From contig NC_084469.1 in NCBI RefSeq assembly GCF_027409185.1, positions 101,371,835 to 101,435,834 on the forward strand: a DNA stretch of 64,000 nt, written 5' to 3'. A program made the translations under genes and the position numbers. Shown here in pieces: positions 46,401-58,982 of this stretch; the first letter of the stretch is position 1, and each line of letters starts with the position of its first letter. Below the pieces are notes generated by a model, which saw nothing but the letters and a program-made list of their open reading frames with translations, was not told the origin of the DNA and did not search any database. Source of the DNA: Cynocephalus volans (taxonomy: Eukaryota; Chordata; Mammalia; Dermoptera; Cynocephalidae).

Positions 46401-48299
46401 TAAAAATTTTTTAAAAAAAGAACAAATAAATGCCTCACTTGCTTCAGTTTTTTAAAAAATAAAACAATGCAGAACTCCTTGCAGCCCCTGCATGTTCCTG
46501 CACAATCTCAAGCCTGACCTTCCCTCTCAGGGATAAATATGATATTGAATTATACATGTGTCATTTCCCTGGAGTGTTTTATATGAGTTATGAGGTATCC
46601 ATAAACATTTCATCTTTATGTAACGTTCTATATTACATGTTCATATTTGTTGCACATTGTATCATTCTATATAATTAATCAGAAATTTTATATTCTTGGC
46701 CTAACACTGTTTTCTATATTTATCAATATTGATACAAGCATCTCTGGTTCATTAACTTTAAAATACCTTCACATCAATGGGCATTTGGGTTTGCTACAAT
46801 TTTTTTTCTACATTATATTCACTTGTAATAATAGTGTTAAACTAAGCATGGTGAATTGCCACCAAATTTTACAGAGCAGTGGCCCCTGGGAGGGGAAGGA
46901 GGAAAATAAACAAGAATAAAGAATACTTCGTGTATATGTATAATGCTTTATTATTTTAAAAGGTGTCTGAAGCTAATAAGGCAAAAATGTCAGCATTAAT
47001 TAATTCTGGAAGGAGGTTTCATGGCTGTTTTTTTACTGCTCATGGTGATATTCTATTTGTTTAAAATATTTCATAATGTTTTGTGATTAAAAAAAAAAAA
47101 GTACAGGAAAGGGAGACTAGTGGGTCTATATAGGTCTCAATCCGATGCTGGAGTCCTCACAGTCAAGAGACAGGGACAGGTCTTGAATTCTCTAAGGGTG
47201 AAATCCAGAACCAGAAATGGAAAGATTGAGAAGCCAACCTCACCCCAACAAAGTTCCATCTTCAGCCAAAAGAATGAGGGAAACAAGAGAATCATAGATA
47301 TTTTTTGAAGGGGCTAATTCATACTCAGGTGCCCTGGAATTTAGAAGACAGAGTAAGAGCTGAAAATAATGAAAAGCTATTTATACATTGTATGAAAGTG
47401 GGGGGAGTAAATAAATCAACAACAGGGTCACAATTTAGTCTGTAATCTCACTTATAACTTAATCCCACTAAACTTCCTCTTATTTCGCGATGTCTTCCAG
47501 ACAGGCTGCTAAAAAAATTTTTTTTTAATCAAAAACAAGCAAACAAACAAAAACCTGTTCAATTTCTCACAGCATTTATTGGGGGCACTTAAGATTACCT
47601 TGAAGACATCAGTGAGAAATTCTCCACTTTTCTCTAGATATTGAAAGAGGGAGATGGAAAATCTGTCCCCAGAAAGGGCAGATGGACCCAGTGAGGCAAT
47701 GAGCTCCTGAGCAAGTGGAATCAGCTCTGGAATGAGACTCAGGTGTGCTATTCCTGACCTGAGCAGGGCTGGTGAGGGGAGAGGTCACAGGTAGGCTATT
47801 TGCAGTCTTTGTTGCCCTGGGGGCTCAGTTTTCAAACTTCCTCATTAGCTACATATATACTGTCTTTTCTTCCCCAAGGCAGCTCAAATCCTTAAAAAGC
47901 ACAGATCATAGAAGGAGAGAACTCCTGCATGGCTGATTTCCTGACCCTGCGAGGCTAGGTATATGTCATTCTCTTTGTACCACATGTTTCCTCCTACCTC
48001 CGGGGGTCTTAGTCTTGGATCCTAGGGTCTGACCTCAAGGGAGCTGGTGGGATACTCCTTAAACAAAATCCCAACTTTCCCTAAGTCAGAGATTACCACT
48101 GCAGAACTACAGAAACAGAGTGGGATAAGATCCCACAGAGACAAAGACTCAGGGATGCAGAGAGTGTACCTTGAGATCGTGTCCACAAAGTCTCTCTAAG
48201 AAATACTTCTCTTTTCTTAACTCAAGTACCTATAATAGGCTAGAGCTATCATAGGACAGAAGGAGCAATGATGCCAGCCAATTTACTGGTTACTCGGGC
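46401..48299. other. intergenic, nothing recognised
   Basis: No supported gene. 46640-46870 may be old L1 text. 47120-47308 is open on the plus strand but has no recognisable product. 47640-48200 is moderately GC-rich and could be unique sequence. Confidence 0.35.
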
Positions 48300-48509
48300 A
48301 GGTTTTTAGGGGTTGCCTAAAAATAGACACCAAAACCAATGATATTGAATAAATCACAAAAAAGCAGTAACCATAAAAGAAATAATTGATAAATTGACTG
48401 CATTAACATTGGGAACCTCTGAGAGGTATACAGGAACTCAATGTACTATTTTTACAATTTTGCTGTGTCTGAAATTAGTTCAAAATAAAAAGTTTAAAAG
48501 ATTAAAAAA

Positions 48510-49040
48510 CTAAAATTTGGTACTAACACAGATTCAGCAAAACGGCCAAAACAAAAAAGATAGAAAATGTAAATATTGGCAAGATAGTGGGAATGTGAAA
48601 CAGTGTGGCTACTTTGGAAAATCATTTGGTAGTATGGAATAAATGTGACCACACGTTTTCTCTATGACCTTGAAATTCTACTCCTAAATATATACTCAAC
48701 AAAAATGTGTACAACCATGCACCAAAAAACATGTACAAGAAAGTTCATGGCAACACTATCTGTAAAATGCACCTATAAACAAATGTCCAGAATAGTTGAA
48801 TGACTAAGTTGTGCATATTCACATGCAGAAAAACTATGCAGCAATAAACTCCAGATAACGGAATAATATGTATGAATCTCAAAAATACGGTGTTAAGCAG
48901 AAGCCAGACACAAATGACTACATATGATATCAGTATGAGTTTGTATAACTTTGTAAATATACTTAAAGACCATTTAGGTTTATACTTTAAATAAATAAAC
49001 TTTATGGCATGTAAATTATATATTTCCATAAAGCTGTTAA
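48510..49040 (+). mobile_element. old L1 3' part
   Basis: Diverged ORF2-end text: gaatgtgaaacagtgtggct, ccttgaaattctactcctaa, gtccagaatagttgaatgac, atgtatgaatctcaaaaata. Confidence 0.7.
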
Positions 49041-49547
49041 AAATGCATATGATTCCAGATGTTAGTGGAATGGTGATAGAAATCAGGGTGATTAGAGTCT
49101 AAAAAGAAGAAATGAGGAGTATTTCTTGATGCTGATAATGTTCATTTCTTGGCCAATGTGTGTGATGGTTAATATAGTATGTTCCATCTTATTAAATGCA
49201 TGCAGCCATACTTTTCTATACAGTTACCAAAGGCAAAGAACAAAATGTGTTGTAAAATGTACACAGTTCTGAAGGAAATTTAACCATCCCCTATCCTGAT
49301 GGGAAGATTACATTACAGACCTTTTGTCAGGGAATGATAGGTCAAGAGACATAAAATTTATAAGTACATTGAAATTTTTAAACACAATTTAAGAGCTTTA
49401 TCTAATACACACACACACATATCACTGTAACAAATGATTATTCAATGTTTTACAATAAATAAAAACTTATAAAAACTGACCTACTGTGAAATATATTGGT
49501 ATTGATTGCAGTAAGTAGGAAGTAAAAGAAAACTCTCCTCATATCAC

Positions 49548-49553
49548 TCACAC

Positions 49554-49588
<35 letters not shown>
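49548..49588. repeat. (CA)n microsatellite
   Basis: About 20 CA repeats with one CG interruption. Confidence 0.92.
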
Positions 49589-49589
<1 letters not shown>

Positions 49590-49624
49590 ACAAACATACT
49601 CAAAACATAGTGGATTAAAACATT

Positions 49625-50045
49625 AGGTATTATGTAATACTACTCTGCCATAAAAAAAGAACGAAATTCTCCCATTTGCATCAACATGGATGAACCTGGC
49701 GAAACTTAGGCTGACTGAAATGAGCAAAGCACAGAGGGATAAATACCATATGTACTCACTGATAAGTAGGAGCTAAGAGAGAAAGAAGGAAGGAAAGAAA
49801 GACCACAGTGGTGTGTTGGACTTGCAGAGGGAGAGAACACACCTAGGGATACAAAGTGGAGTGGGGATGGGGGATAGAGAGGGCGGTCAGGGATAATTGG
49901 ATGGGGGACATGAAGTATAATCACAATTTGTGGTAATGAGCAGGGATCTGGCCATCACATCTTAGGCACAGGTGGTGACAATTTGCTTTGTACCCCATGA
50001 ATATACATAACCAATAAGAAAATAAATAAAAATTTTAAAAATAAA
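49625..50045 (+). mobile_element. L1 3' end (short)
   Basis: tactactctgccataaaaaa, catggatgaacctggcgaaa, a 3' UTR with gggggatagagagggcggt and ataatcacaatttgtggtaa, then an A-rich tail. 5'-truncated. Confidence 0.8.
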
Positions 50046-50129
50046 ATTAAAACAAAACATTAGGTGTTTATTTTACTCATGTCTTAACTATATTTGAAGT
50101 ATTACTCTTTAACACTGAGTTGTTACCTA

Positions 50130-50340
50130 TCTTCTTTTTTATTTTATTTTTTTAAATTTAACTTACACATTGCCATTGTATGTACTTATGGGGTGTGATC
50201 TGATATTTTGATACATGTATATGTTGTATAATAATCAGATCAGGTAGTTAGTATCCATCACCTCATGCATTTATCATTTCTTTGTGGCAAAAACATTCAA
50301 AAGCCTCTCTTCTAGCTATTATGTAATATACAAAACTTTC
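50130..50340 (-). mobile_element. old L1 3' end, antisense
   Basis: ttacacattgccattgtatg, ggggtgtgatctgatatttt, agtatccatcacctcatgca. Typical antisense ending of old L1s. Confidence 0.65.
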
Positions 50341-51599
50341 CTGTCAACCAATGGAACAGTGGTTACCAAAGCTGTCGCACATCTTCTAAGGGATGACGAA
50401 TGAATACAGAATTTCTCACACCTTCATTGCATAACTTGGATTCCTCCCACATATATATTCTTCTCATTCAGAAACTGACAGCTGTAGATTTAATTTGATT
50501 TTAACTTTAAGAGGATCAGAAATATGTATTTTGCTTAGTTTAAGTCTTAACCAGGAGCTACTATGTAAGGCTTGATAAACAAGTATGGGAACTTGCAACA
50601 GGGAAAGATCAGCTTAAAGAAAGTTCTGTTTATCTTACAGAAAACTGTAGCCAGATAAGCATAAAGTAATAATGATTTAAATAATCATCAAAACTGATTA
50701 GTCACCAGATGCTTGTCTCTGCTTTTGCTTTGAAGATAACAGTATTGATGCACAGATATAAGGTGTTCTTTACACATTTTGAGGTTGGGGTGACCCAACC
50801 ACAGTCATGTAGATCATCCAGCATCCAGATAAGATGAAGCCAAGAAACGATAGATCAATATTAGGTAAGATGCTGAAGTTTGCATAAAATCCAACCAATC
50901 AGAGATGTCCATCAGCACTAGCCCTCACCATTTCTTTTCCAAAAGCTTATTTTTCCTTGTTTTGCTCAAATGGAGTGATTCTCCATAAAACCAAATGATC
51001 ACATAAGCAAGCTAGTTTGGAGGGAAAAAGATGGCAAGAAAGTAAGATTTTAAAATGTCTTGTCCTCTGCATTAAAAGTCCAAAATTCCATGTGATAGAA
51101 AAAGAGTACATGAACCAGAGAGTAATCTGAAATAAATGATACCATATTTGTTTTATGAATAGAAAGCAAGAGATTCTCTAAGTATCATTCACTTGAAAGA
51201 AATGTATAATCTAGCTCCAAAACTATTTACTAAAACGTTTACAGAACCTCCAAAGTAATTATTTTCATAAATGGAGGTTAGATATGAAATGTTTAAAATG
51301 TAACTCAATATAGAACAATTATATGTTAAAACTCTGTGCAAAACTCTCTCACGGAGCCATCTGGTATAGCATTCAGCTTATTCAAGCCGATAGACTAAAA
51401 CTGGTGAGAAACTACATATTCATCAAGAAAATATTTAGCAAACTCTAATCCTAACAAAGTTCTTCTTAGATATATCAGAATTTATGTGGGGGGGGAAATC
51501 CCATTTAATATAATGAACATGATAAATTCTGTGGTCATTAACCATGTTTTTATCAACAGGAACCAACTAATGCAGGCAAAACCACTGACTGCAATAAAA
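50341..51599. other. intergenic upstream of the zinc-finger remnant
   Basis: AT-rich, no gene recognised. 51300-51600 may hold decayed upstream parts of the zinc-finger exon, but no KRAB box is readable. Confidence 0.35.
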
Positions 51600-51610
51600 T
51601 TGTTGAAGCT

Positions 51611-52236
51611 TTGAGCATGAAATCTAGCATCAATCAAAAGAAGCAAATTCATACTGAAGAGAAATCCCATCAATGCCTTGACTATGGGAAAGCTTTCAGA
51701 GATTGCTCATGTCTTAAGTCACATGAGAGAATTCATCCTAGGGAGAAATTCTATAAATGTAAAAAAGATGTAAATGCCTTCAGCATAAGCTCTGATATAG
51801 CTCTGCACAAAAGAAAACATACAAGAGAGAAATCCTATAATGCAGTGACTGTGGGAAAGTCTTACACTCCATCTTATATCTTAAGCATGAGAAAACCCAC
51901 GCTAGAGGGAAATCTTTTGAATGTAGTCAGTGTGGGAAAACATCCCAGAGACACTCATACATGAACTTGCACGTGAGAATCCACGATGGAGAAAAACCTT
52001 TTACGTATGATCAATGTGGGAAAACCTACAGCTCAAGCTCTTACCTTACATGGCACAAGAGGATTCACACTGGGGAGGAGTCTTACGAATGCCATGACTG
52101 TGGGAAAACCTTCAGTATTCTCCCATGCCCTACAAAACATAAGAGAACTGACACTGAAGAGAAATCCATTGAATGTAACCACTGTGGAAAATTACTAAGT
52201 AGTCAGTCATCCCTTAAGACACACCTGTCATATGTG
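51611..52236 (+). pseudogene. C2H2 zinc-finger pseudogene (ZNF type)
   Basis: Remains of a tandem-finger exon of a Kruppel-type DNA-binding regulator. About seven 28-residue fingers can be followed: QCLDYGKAFRDCSCLKSHERIH, YKCKKDVNAFSISSDIALHK, CSDCGKVLHSILYLKHEKTH, FECSQCGKTSQRHSYMNLHV, YDQCGKTYSSSSYLTWHKRI, YECHDCGKTFSILPCPTKHK and ECNHCGKLLSSQSSLKTH, joined by decayed TGEKP linkers (PREKFYK, DGEKPFT, TGEESYE). The frame shifts by about one lost base near 51838. Several zinc ligands are gone: Cys to Tyr in fingers 1 and 5, and a lost His in finger 6. It ends where antisense L1 sequence begins. No KRAB domain is present. The intronless look does not tell retrocopy from exon relic. Confidence 0.85.
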
Positions 52237-52335
52237 GATGGAGATACTTTGCTTCCAGTTTGGATGACTTTTATTTCTTTTGTTCCTTGCCTAATTGCAC
52301 TGGCTAGAATCTCTACTGCAGTGCTAGTCTTTCTC
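52237..52335 (-). mobile_element. L1 reverse-transcriptase fragment, antisense
   Basis: About 100 bp matching, in reverse, the L1 segment at 7791-7850 (ttgcctaattgcactggcta against its reverse complement). It forms the junction with the last zinc finger. Confidence 0.55.
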
Positions 52336-52430
52336 CACTAAGTATATTTATAATAGCTGATTTTAAATTTTTGTTTACCAAATCCCAAAGACATTTTCTA
52401 TTGGTTGCTTACTCCCTTCCCCATGTGTGT

Positions 52431-52702
52431 GCTACTTCAAAAAGTTTGTGGAAAAGTCAATTAGAAGATAATATAAGGGCCAGCCCGACTCACTCAGGAG
52501 AGTGTGGTGCTGATAACACCAAGGCCACGGGTTCGGATCCTGTATAGGGATGGCCAGTTTGCTCACTGGGTGAGCGTGGTGCTGACAACACCAAGTCAAG
52601 TGTTAAGATCCCCTTACCAGTCATCTTTTAAAAAAATAAAATAAAATAAAGAAAATAAAAGATAATACAAATCTTTACATGAACTTTTTGAAGATCCCTC
52701 AT
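52431..52702. mobile_element. 80-bp palindromic MITE-like element, copy 3, split by a SINE
   Basis: Left half 52431-52475 (gctacttcaaaaagtttgtg) and right half 52658-52702 (catgaactttttgaagatcc). The halves are inverted repeats of one another and rejoin to the structure of the copies at 24174 and 30385 when the SINE is removed. Confidence 0.7.
52477..52657 (+). mobile_element. tRNA-Ile-like dimer SINE nested in the palindromic element
   Basis: gggccagcccgactcactca, gtggtgctgataacacc, ggttcggatcctgtataggg, ggtgagcgtggtgctgacaa, gatccccttaccagtcatct and an A-rich tail. The TSD aagataatata / aagataataca (one mismatch) is at 52465-52475 and about 52659-52669. Confidence 0.9.
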
Positions 52703-54374
52703 ACTTCCCTGTTTTCTTGCATGTCTCCTAATATTTTCTGGAAAGCTGGACATTTTAGATACTATATCGTACCAAATCTGATGTTGGATCCCTTTTTTTA
52801 CTCAAGATGTGTGGTTGTTAATGATTTTTATTATGGTTTTCTTGTTGCTACTTATCTGTTTAGTAACTTTCCCAGCCACAGCTTTCTGATGGCTATTTTT
52901 TTAAAGCTGACAACTCTAATTATAAACTTTATAAAAACGACAGCAAAGAAGGAGCACAAGGATCCACACCTCAATCAAGGGCTAAAAGGACAGAAGAAAA
53001 TTATTTTTGTGATGTCTCTTGGCATAATAGATCATAATTTATATAACATCATTTCGTGGCATCAGTGAACTTTAAGATAAAAATTATGACAATTTTAAAC
53101 TAATCTACCTCGTTAATGCAAAATCATTAACTCTTTAGAAATATTAGTGTTAATATCAGAAAAATGCTTACATGAACACCAGCTTCGTGAAAGAGAAAAA
53201 TGTGCAGATACCATTTTACTTCTCACTATTTATTACCCACATAAAATTTCACTCAAGGAATGTGATATACTTAGCTAAACTCTCAATTTTGGACATTTAG
53301 GTTATTTGAAATATTTTTGCTCTTAATACAAATCTAACAATAAATTGTCAGCGTATGTATTTTTTCTGTGTACGGATATGTATGTCTTTTCTGTTTCATG
53401 ATGACTATTTTTAAAGTGTTTGGTTTTATTTTCAAGCCGGGCTTTTTAGCGATAACCCCCAGGTCATTATAATTTAGTACCCCACCAATGATCAGTAAGA
53501 TGATTTTCTTAAATGTCTTGTTGATATCTCCTCCACCCTTTGCCAAGGGTATCTTCGTGAGAAGGCATGCTTTTAGTCTTCAGGAAAGTTACAAATCAGG
53601 CTTATCTCCCACTGCCTATGTGAACAGTATCTTAAAGTCAGCCAAAGTTGTGTGACTTGGGACTTCTTTCCCAAGTCTTGCGTGGGCATGTGCATAGCCT
53701 TTTAGACCCTTAAGAACTTGCTGGAGCTTTTCAAAGTTTCCTGTGGTTGTCTAGTTTTTCATGTTTTCCTTTCAATTTTCCAGCCAGACTCTTGTTTTCG
53801 CCAAGTGAAATCATTACCTTGAGCATCTGGTGAAGTTGTTAACAGGTTGCTGTTGTCTTGGTTATAACTTGGAGGTAGAGGCTTTTATTTTTCTCCTTAG
53901 CTAAGCTCTGAGCAAAATTAAATAGCCACAACACCCTGAGAATAGAGCTGCAAATTCAGAAAAAAATATTGACTCTTCCCTGAGAATGGTGCTTTTAGCA
54001 GACCTCCAAAAACAAAAACCAGACCTCTGTGCTGACTACAAGACTGCTGGCTTTTGGCTATGTTGCCACGGATCTGGGGAAGGAGAAGAAATGAAAATAA
54101 TCCCAAGTTAAAATGTCACAGACCCTGCTCTCTTACCAAGGTTCAGTAACTTCTCTTGGATAGATAATTTTCTGTTTGTTCTGTGACTTTAGGTCCTCAC
54201 TCCATCATTCTAGAAGTCCAACTCCCAAGTGCTCTACTTTTGCTTTGTCCATTAGAATTTGGTCGTGATCATTTTGCTGCTCCTAAAGTCACACTTGCTT
54301 ATCTTCAGAACCTCAAAGACCAAGCTCTTGCCACAGTTCCATGGTAGTTTTTTTCCCAGGTTTTCTGCCAATAA
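52703..54374. other. intergenic, nothing recognised
   Basis: No gene or young repeat can be supported. Open stretches at 52679-53068 and elsewhere have no recognisable product and no codon-use signal. Confidence 0.35.
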
Positions 54375-54500
54375 GGTTTTTAAAATTAATTTATTTTTAA
54401 TGACACATATTGATAGTACATATTTATGAGGTACACAGTTATATTTTAATACACGTGTATAATGTGTCATGATCAGCTCATGGCAGTTTTTGTTGTATGC
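54375..54500 (-). mobile_element. old L1 3' end, antisense
   Basis: tgacacatattgatagtaca, tatttatgaggtacacagtt, acacgtgtataatgtgtcat. Short antisense L1 ending. Confidence 0.6.
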
Positions 54501-55084
54501 TGCACAGTCATCTCACATATGTCGTGCATCCCCGTCATAGGACATCAACTCAGCAAACCCATTCTGATCACCCAGATGGAGCAAGAATAAGAACTGGAGA
54601 CAGTAGAGAGAAAAAAAATTCACAAAGATACCTGTCCAGGTGAGCATCAGGCATATATGAGTGTTTTGAGTAACAGACCTGGTTGGAGTGAAGGGGTACA
54701 TTATGAAATGTCAATCAGGAAACTTTAAAAAACACCTTTTATACTTAAGGGGACAGAAGTGAATACTTAAAGTGAGCTTCCTCATGAAGCTTCAGCTTTT
54801 TCTAATCTTACACTTTTTACCTATCATTTCATACTTTCCTATGATCTGAGAAAAATTCCTGTCTTTGTCTTTAATCATTTTCTTTACAATCATTGTCTGA
54901 TATTTTCCCATTTTGCATATATAATAATAGCTCTTGCCTGTAATTTCAATCTTCAATGTAATTTTCAATTACGATGGAATCATTCTTTAGTAAATTCCAT
55001 AAAATACTAAACCATGTATCATTCCTTTGATTATGAGTGCATTTTTCTTTCACATTGTTTTCCCATGTAAAGCATTTTACGCAC
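54501..55084. other. intergenic, nothing recognised
   Basis: AT-rich sequence without a supported feature. Confidence 0.35.
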
Positions 55085-55879
55085 ATGACATGAGCTTACA
55101 TTGAGAAAATCTGAAGGAATCCACAAAAAACTATTAGAACTTATAAGTGAGTTCAGCAAGGTTGCAAGATACAAAATCATATACATAAAATTCAATTTTA
55201 TTTCTATACACTAGCAATAAACACACTGAAAATGAAATTGAGAAAACAATTTCATTGACAATAGCATTAAGAAGAAAATACTTAGGAATAAAATTAACAA
55301 AATAAAAGTAAGACTTAGACATTAAAAACTACAAAACATTGACAGAAATTAAAGAAGAGCTAAATAAATGGAAAGATATCCCATGTTCATGGATTGAAAA
55401 ACTAAATATTGTTAAGATGACACTATTCCCCAGATTGATCTACAGATTCAGTGTGACCTTTATCAAAATCCCTCCTGGGGTACTTGCAGAAATTGACAAG
55501 CTGACTCAAAAATCCATATGGACATGCAAGGGATCTAGAATGCTCAAAACAATCTTGAAAAAGAAAAACAAACTTGGAAACTCACACTTCCCAAATTCAA
55601 ACATAACTATAGCACTACCAGTAATCAGCAGTATAGTACTGGCATAAGGATAGACATATAAGCCATTGAAATAGAACTGAGAGCATCCAGGAAAAGTAGA
55701 TAAATTAGATTTTATCAAAATTAAAAACCTTTGTTTGTGCTGCAAATAATACCATCAAGAAAGTAAAAAGACAACACACAGAAGAAAAAAATTTTGCAAA
55801 ACATATATCTGATAAGGAACTTTGCATTCTGAATATATAAAGAACATTTCAAACTCATGACAAAAGACAATCCAATTTA

Positions 55880-55936
55880 AAAATTGGTCAAGCATTTACT
55901 CGGGAGAGTGCGGTGCTGAAAATTGGTCAAGCATTT
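55880..55936 (+). mobile_element. 21-nt SINE fragment between perfect 18-bp TSDs
   Basis: The host repeat aaaattggtcaagcattt is perfect at 55880-55897 and 55919-55936. Between them stand only actcgggagagtgcggtgct plus g, an internal piece of the tRNA-like SINE from its D-loop to its anticodon loop. No A-tail is present. The young L1 machinery gives TSDs of this length. Confidence 0.8.
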
Positions 55937-56092
55937 GAATTTCTCAAAGAAGATAGACAAATGGTCAATAAACACATGAAACAATGGTCAATCTCATTGG
56001 TCATTGGAGAAACACAAATCAAAACCACTGAGATACCACTTCACAACCACTAGGATGGCTTTAATCAGAAAGATAGACAATAGGGCTGTCCA

Positions 56093-56188
56093 GTTAGCTG
56101 AGTTGGTTAGAGTATGGTGCTAATAACACCAAGGTCCAGGGTTCAGTCCCTACACCACCCGCCTGAAAAAAAAAAAGAAAAAAAAACC
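56093..56188 (+). mobile_element. tRNA-Ile-like monomer SINE
   Basis: gggctgtccagttagctgag, ttggttagagtatggtgcta, ataacaccaaggtccagggt, then caccacccgcctg and an A-rich tail. This unit is closest of all to a tRNA-Ile gene. TSD not clear. Confidence 0.85.
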
Positions 56189-56895
56189 CAGAGGAAAATA
56201 AAACAAAAATACAGGCAATAGTAAGTGTTGGAAAAAATGTGGAAATTCTGCAACCTTCACACATTGATGGTAGAAATGTAAAATGCTACAACCAGTTGGG
56301 AAAACAGTTTGGCAGTTCCTCAAAATACTGAAGCATAGAATTACCAAATGATCCAGAAATTCCACTCCTGGGCATGTATACCCAACCAAGACAAATGAAA
56401 AACTTATACACTGATGTTCATTGTAGCATTATTTATAATACCAAAAAAGTGTGAAGACTCAAAATGTTCATCACCTGGTAAATGGATAAACAAAAGGTGG
56501 CATATTCATATCAGAAAATATTATTTAGCGATAAATAGGAATTATGCTACAACATGGAAGAACCTTAAAAACATGCTAAGTGAAAGAGGCCAGTAACAAA
56601 ATGTCACATGTGGAATGATTAAATTTATATGAAATGTCCCATATAGGCAAATCTATAAAAGTGAAAAGTAGATTAGTGGTTGCCAGGTGTTGTAGGCAGG
56701 AAGGAATGGGGGATGACTGCTAATGGGTACAGGCTTTCTTTCAGGGGTAATTAAAATGTTCTGGAATTAGGTAGTGATGATAGTTGCACAATTCTGAATA
56801 TAATTTTAAAAATTGTTTTGTACACTTTAAGTGGGTAGATTTTATACTATGTGAATTGTACATGTCAATTAAGCTATTTCTAAAGTAAAAATTTA

Positions 56896-57729
56896 CAAAA
56901 ATATTCTTTAAAAATCCCTGCAGTCTGTACCACAGAGTGATTGGGAATTTCTCATCCTGAAAACCCATGCTTAAGCTCAGTAAATAAATGAAGGAATTGT
57001 GTCAGCCTGACCTAGTGAAGCCGAGTTCCTGTGGCTCTGCCGCATCACATCTATGTACAGTTTTCTCTGAGATGAGGTCGGAAATGCTGACTCCTCCTTA
57101 GTGAAGTCTATGGCTGTATCCTCAAAGGTTCCTGAGTTCTAAAATGCCAAGACACACTCTGCCTAAACCAGAGATCACCCCCACCAGTGTTCCTAAGAAG
57201 AGGGTTACAAACAATAGCACTGGGGATGAAATACCTGTTTTATGCTCATATCAGACAGAATTCTAAATTAATCCAGGGCTCAGAATCCAATTAATCCTTT
57301 TAATCTCGAGCTCAGTCCTCAGATTCCTCTCTTCCTTATTTATGCTCACTCCCTAAGTGATCTTACTCACTCTCAAGGACTTAAAGCATCTATAAAACAC
57401 CATGAAATGTTCTCTCTCCACTGAGAGCCTGAGAGCTTTTACAGGCTTACTTTCCTCTAACTTCAGGGTCCAACATGCACCTGAGCATATCACAAGCATG
57501 AGAGAAGGGCTTTCTAAGTGAATAAATGATTTCCTTCAGAGTGACCACACATTATTTGAGGCTAGAACAGCTTTGAATCCTTCTTTTACTTTTTCTAACA
57601 GCACTGAACAGGAGGGACACAGTTTTTTTTCTTGGCATGCAATTTTCTGAGTTGGTTATTTGATATTTTGAACCTTGGTTATGGGACAAGATGATAATAT
57701 TTACATGAATGCAAAGTTGTTTTCCAGCC
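56896..57729. other. intergenic, nothing recognised
   Basis: No gene seen. The right part may belong to the possible LTR that follows. Confidence 0.3.
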
Positions 57730-58175
57730 AGCCTGAAGCTACAAACTTGTGGACCTTGAGAAACCAAGTAAGATGTCAATAAAGCTATGCTGATTCCACC
57801 TCTCCAGCAGGACCCTAAAAATAACAGCAAGGATAAGAGCAGAAACCAGACGGAGTCTTGGGGAGACTTTGCACCTGAGACCTTGCACAAAGCCTTCATG
57901 GCTCATGTCCCCTTCCTCCTGCTTTTCATTTCCCATGTTCCATTCTCTCAGCCCTCTTTTCAAAAACCCCTCAGTAAGTCTGAGTCTTTGAGATGGTCTT
58001 AGCCTGGTCACTCTCCTTCAGGTTTACAGGGAGATAGGTTAGCCTCACATCTGTCCTCAGGTCACTGGTATTCCTGAATAAAAGCCGACTTCTGTTTTCA
58101 CCAACATTTGACTTTAGAGTGATTTGCTTTTGAAACAGGCAGGCAGCTGGACCTGTGCCCTGTGAGTCCTGTAAC
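57730..58175 (+). mobile_element. possible endogenous-retrovirus LTR
   Basis: Polyadenylation-like aataaaag near 58078, followed by R/U5-like text and the end cctgtgagtcctgtaaca, reads like a class I LTR, with a ttttggcaagcc stretch after it where a primer site would stand. The left limit is unknown and the family is not recognised. Confidence 0.4.
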
Positions 58176-58508
58176 AAATTTTGGCAAGCCTAATCAGGAG
58201 CTGAATGCTCTGGGGTGTCAAAACTTGGGGAGCCTCAATCAGGAGCTGAGTGTGCCTAGTAACAAATTCATTTTTTAAAAAAGGTGAATTCTATTAAGTA
58301 AAGGAGGCATCAACTTCTGCAAGGAAATTCTCTTTTGTAACCAAATCCCCTGCATTTAAAACCAAATTGATGCCTAATTTGCCTTTGTTATATTTTACCT
58401 GACTTTATTGGGGGGGTGGAGGAGTGAATATTTATCTCAATAATACAATACGAGGTCAAACCTCATTCTACGTAGGGTTAATTCAACTCTGGTTTCAGGT
58501 AGGATCTT

Positions 58509-58679
58509 TTTTTTTTTTTTTTTTTTTTGTGACCGGTAAGGGGATCGCAACCCTTGGCTTGGCGTCGTCCGCACCACGCTCAGCCAGTGAGCGCACCGGC
58601 CATCCCTATATAGGATCTGAACCCGCCGCCTCGGCACCCCCAGCGCCGCATTCTCCTGAGTGAGCCACCGGGTCGGCCC
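58509..58679 (-). mobile_element. tRNA-Ile-like dimer SINE (young)
   Basis: A-tail (T run) first, then gaccggtaaggggatcgcaa, ctatataggatctgaacccg, gtgagccaccgggtcggccc. The TSD caggtaggatctt is perfect at 58496-58508 and 58680-58692. It is nearly identical in build to the SINE at 29401. Confidence 0.92.
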
Positions 58680-58982
58680 CAGGTAGGATCTTAATGAGGG
58701 TGGCATGACTGTTTTTAGAATCTCTTTTGTTTCAAGCTTTGGGGGTTGTAACATTAGCTGAGCTTGCTTGAAAAGAACTAAGCTGACCTTGAGGGTAAAA
58801 CTCATGATTAAAAGAAAGTAACAAATTGCCCACCCTCATTCTCTGTGAACAAAACTTCCCCAACATAAATAACTAAGAGATTCCATTTCACAAGATACCC
58901 CATCCTCAAAGCACACCCTGATGTCCACAGTCAAGAACAAATGTCCTGCAAGTACAAAATTCTACAAAATTAAGGCAGGGAG

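Larger units (their letters stand above)
55085..56895 (+). mobile_element. old L1, reverse-transcriptase end to 3' UTR
   Basis: Runs from the end of the reverse transcriptase (aactataagtgagttcagca-like, gcaaggttgcaagatacaaa) through the C-terminal region (55339-55647 is open: KMTLFPRLIYRFSVTFIKIP) to the 3' UTR ending near 56895. A gap of several hundred bases is evident near 55690. Two SINE-derived insertions lie inside it. Confidence 0.8.

Noticed and set aside
51611-52341. A functional zinc-finger protein.
   Set aside because: The frame is shifted near 51838, zinc ligands are missing in several fingers, and the end runs into antisense L1.
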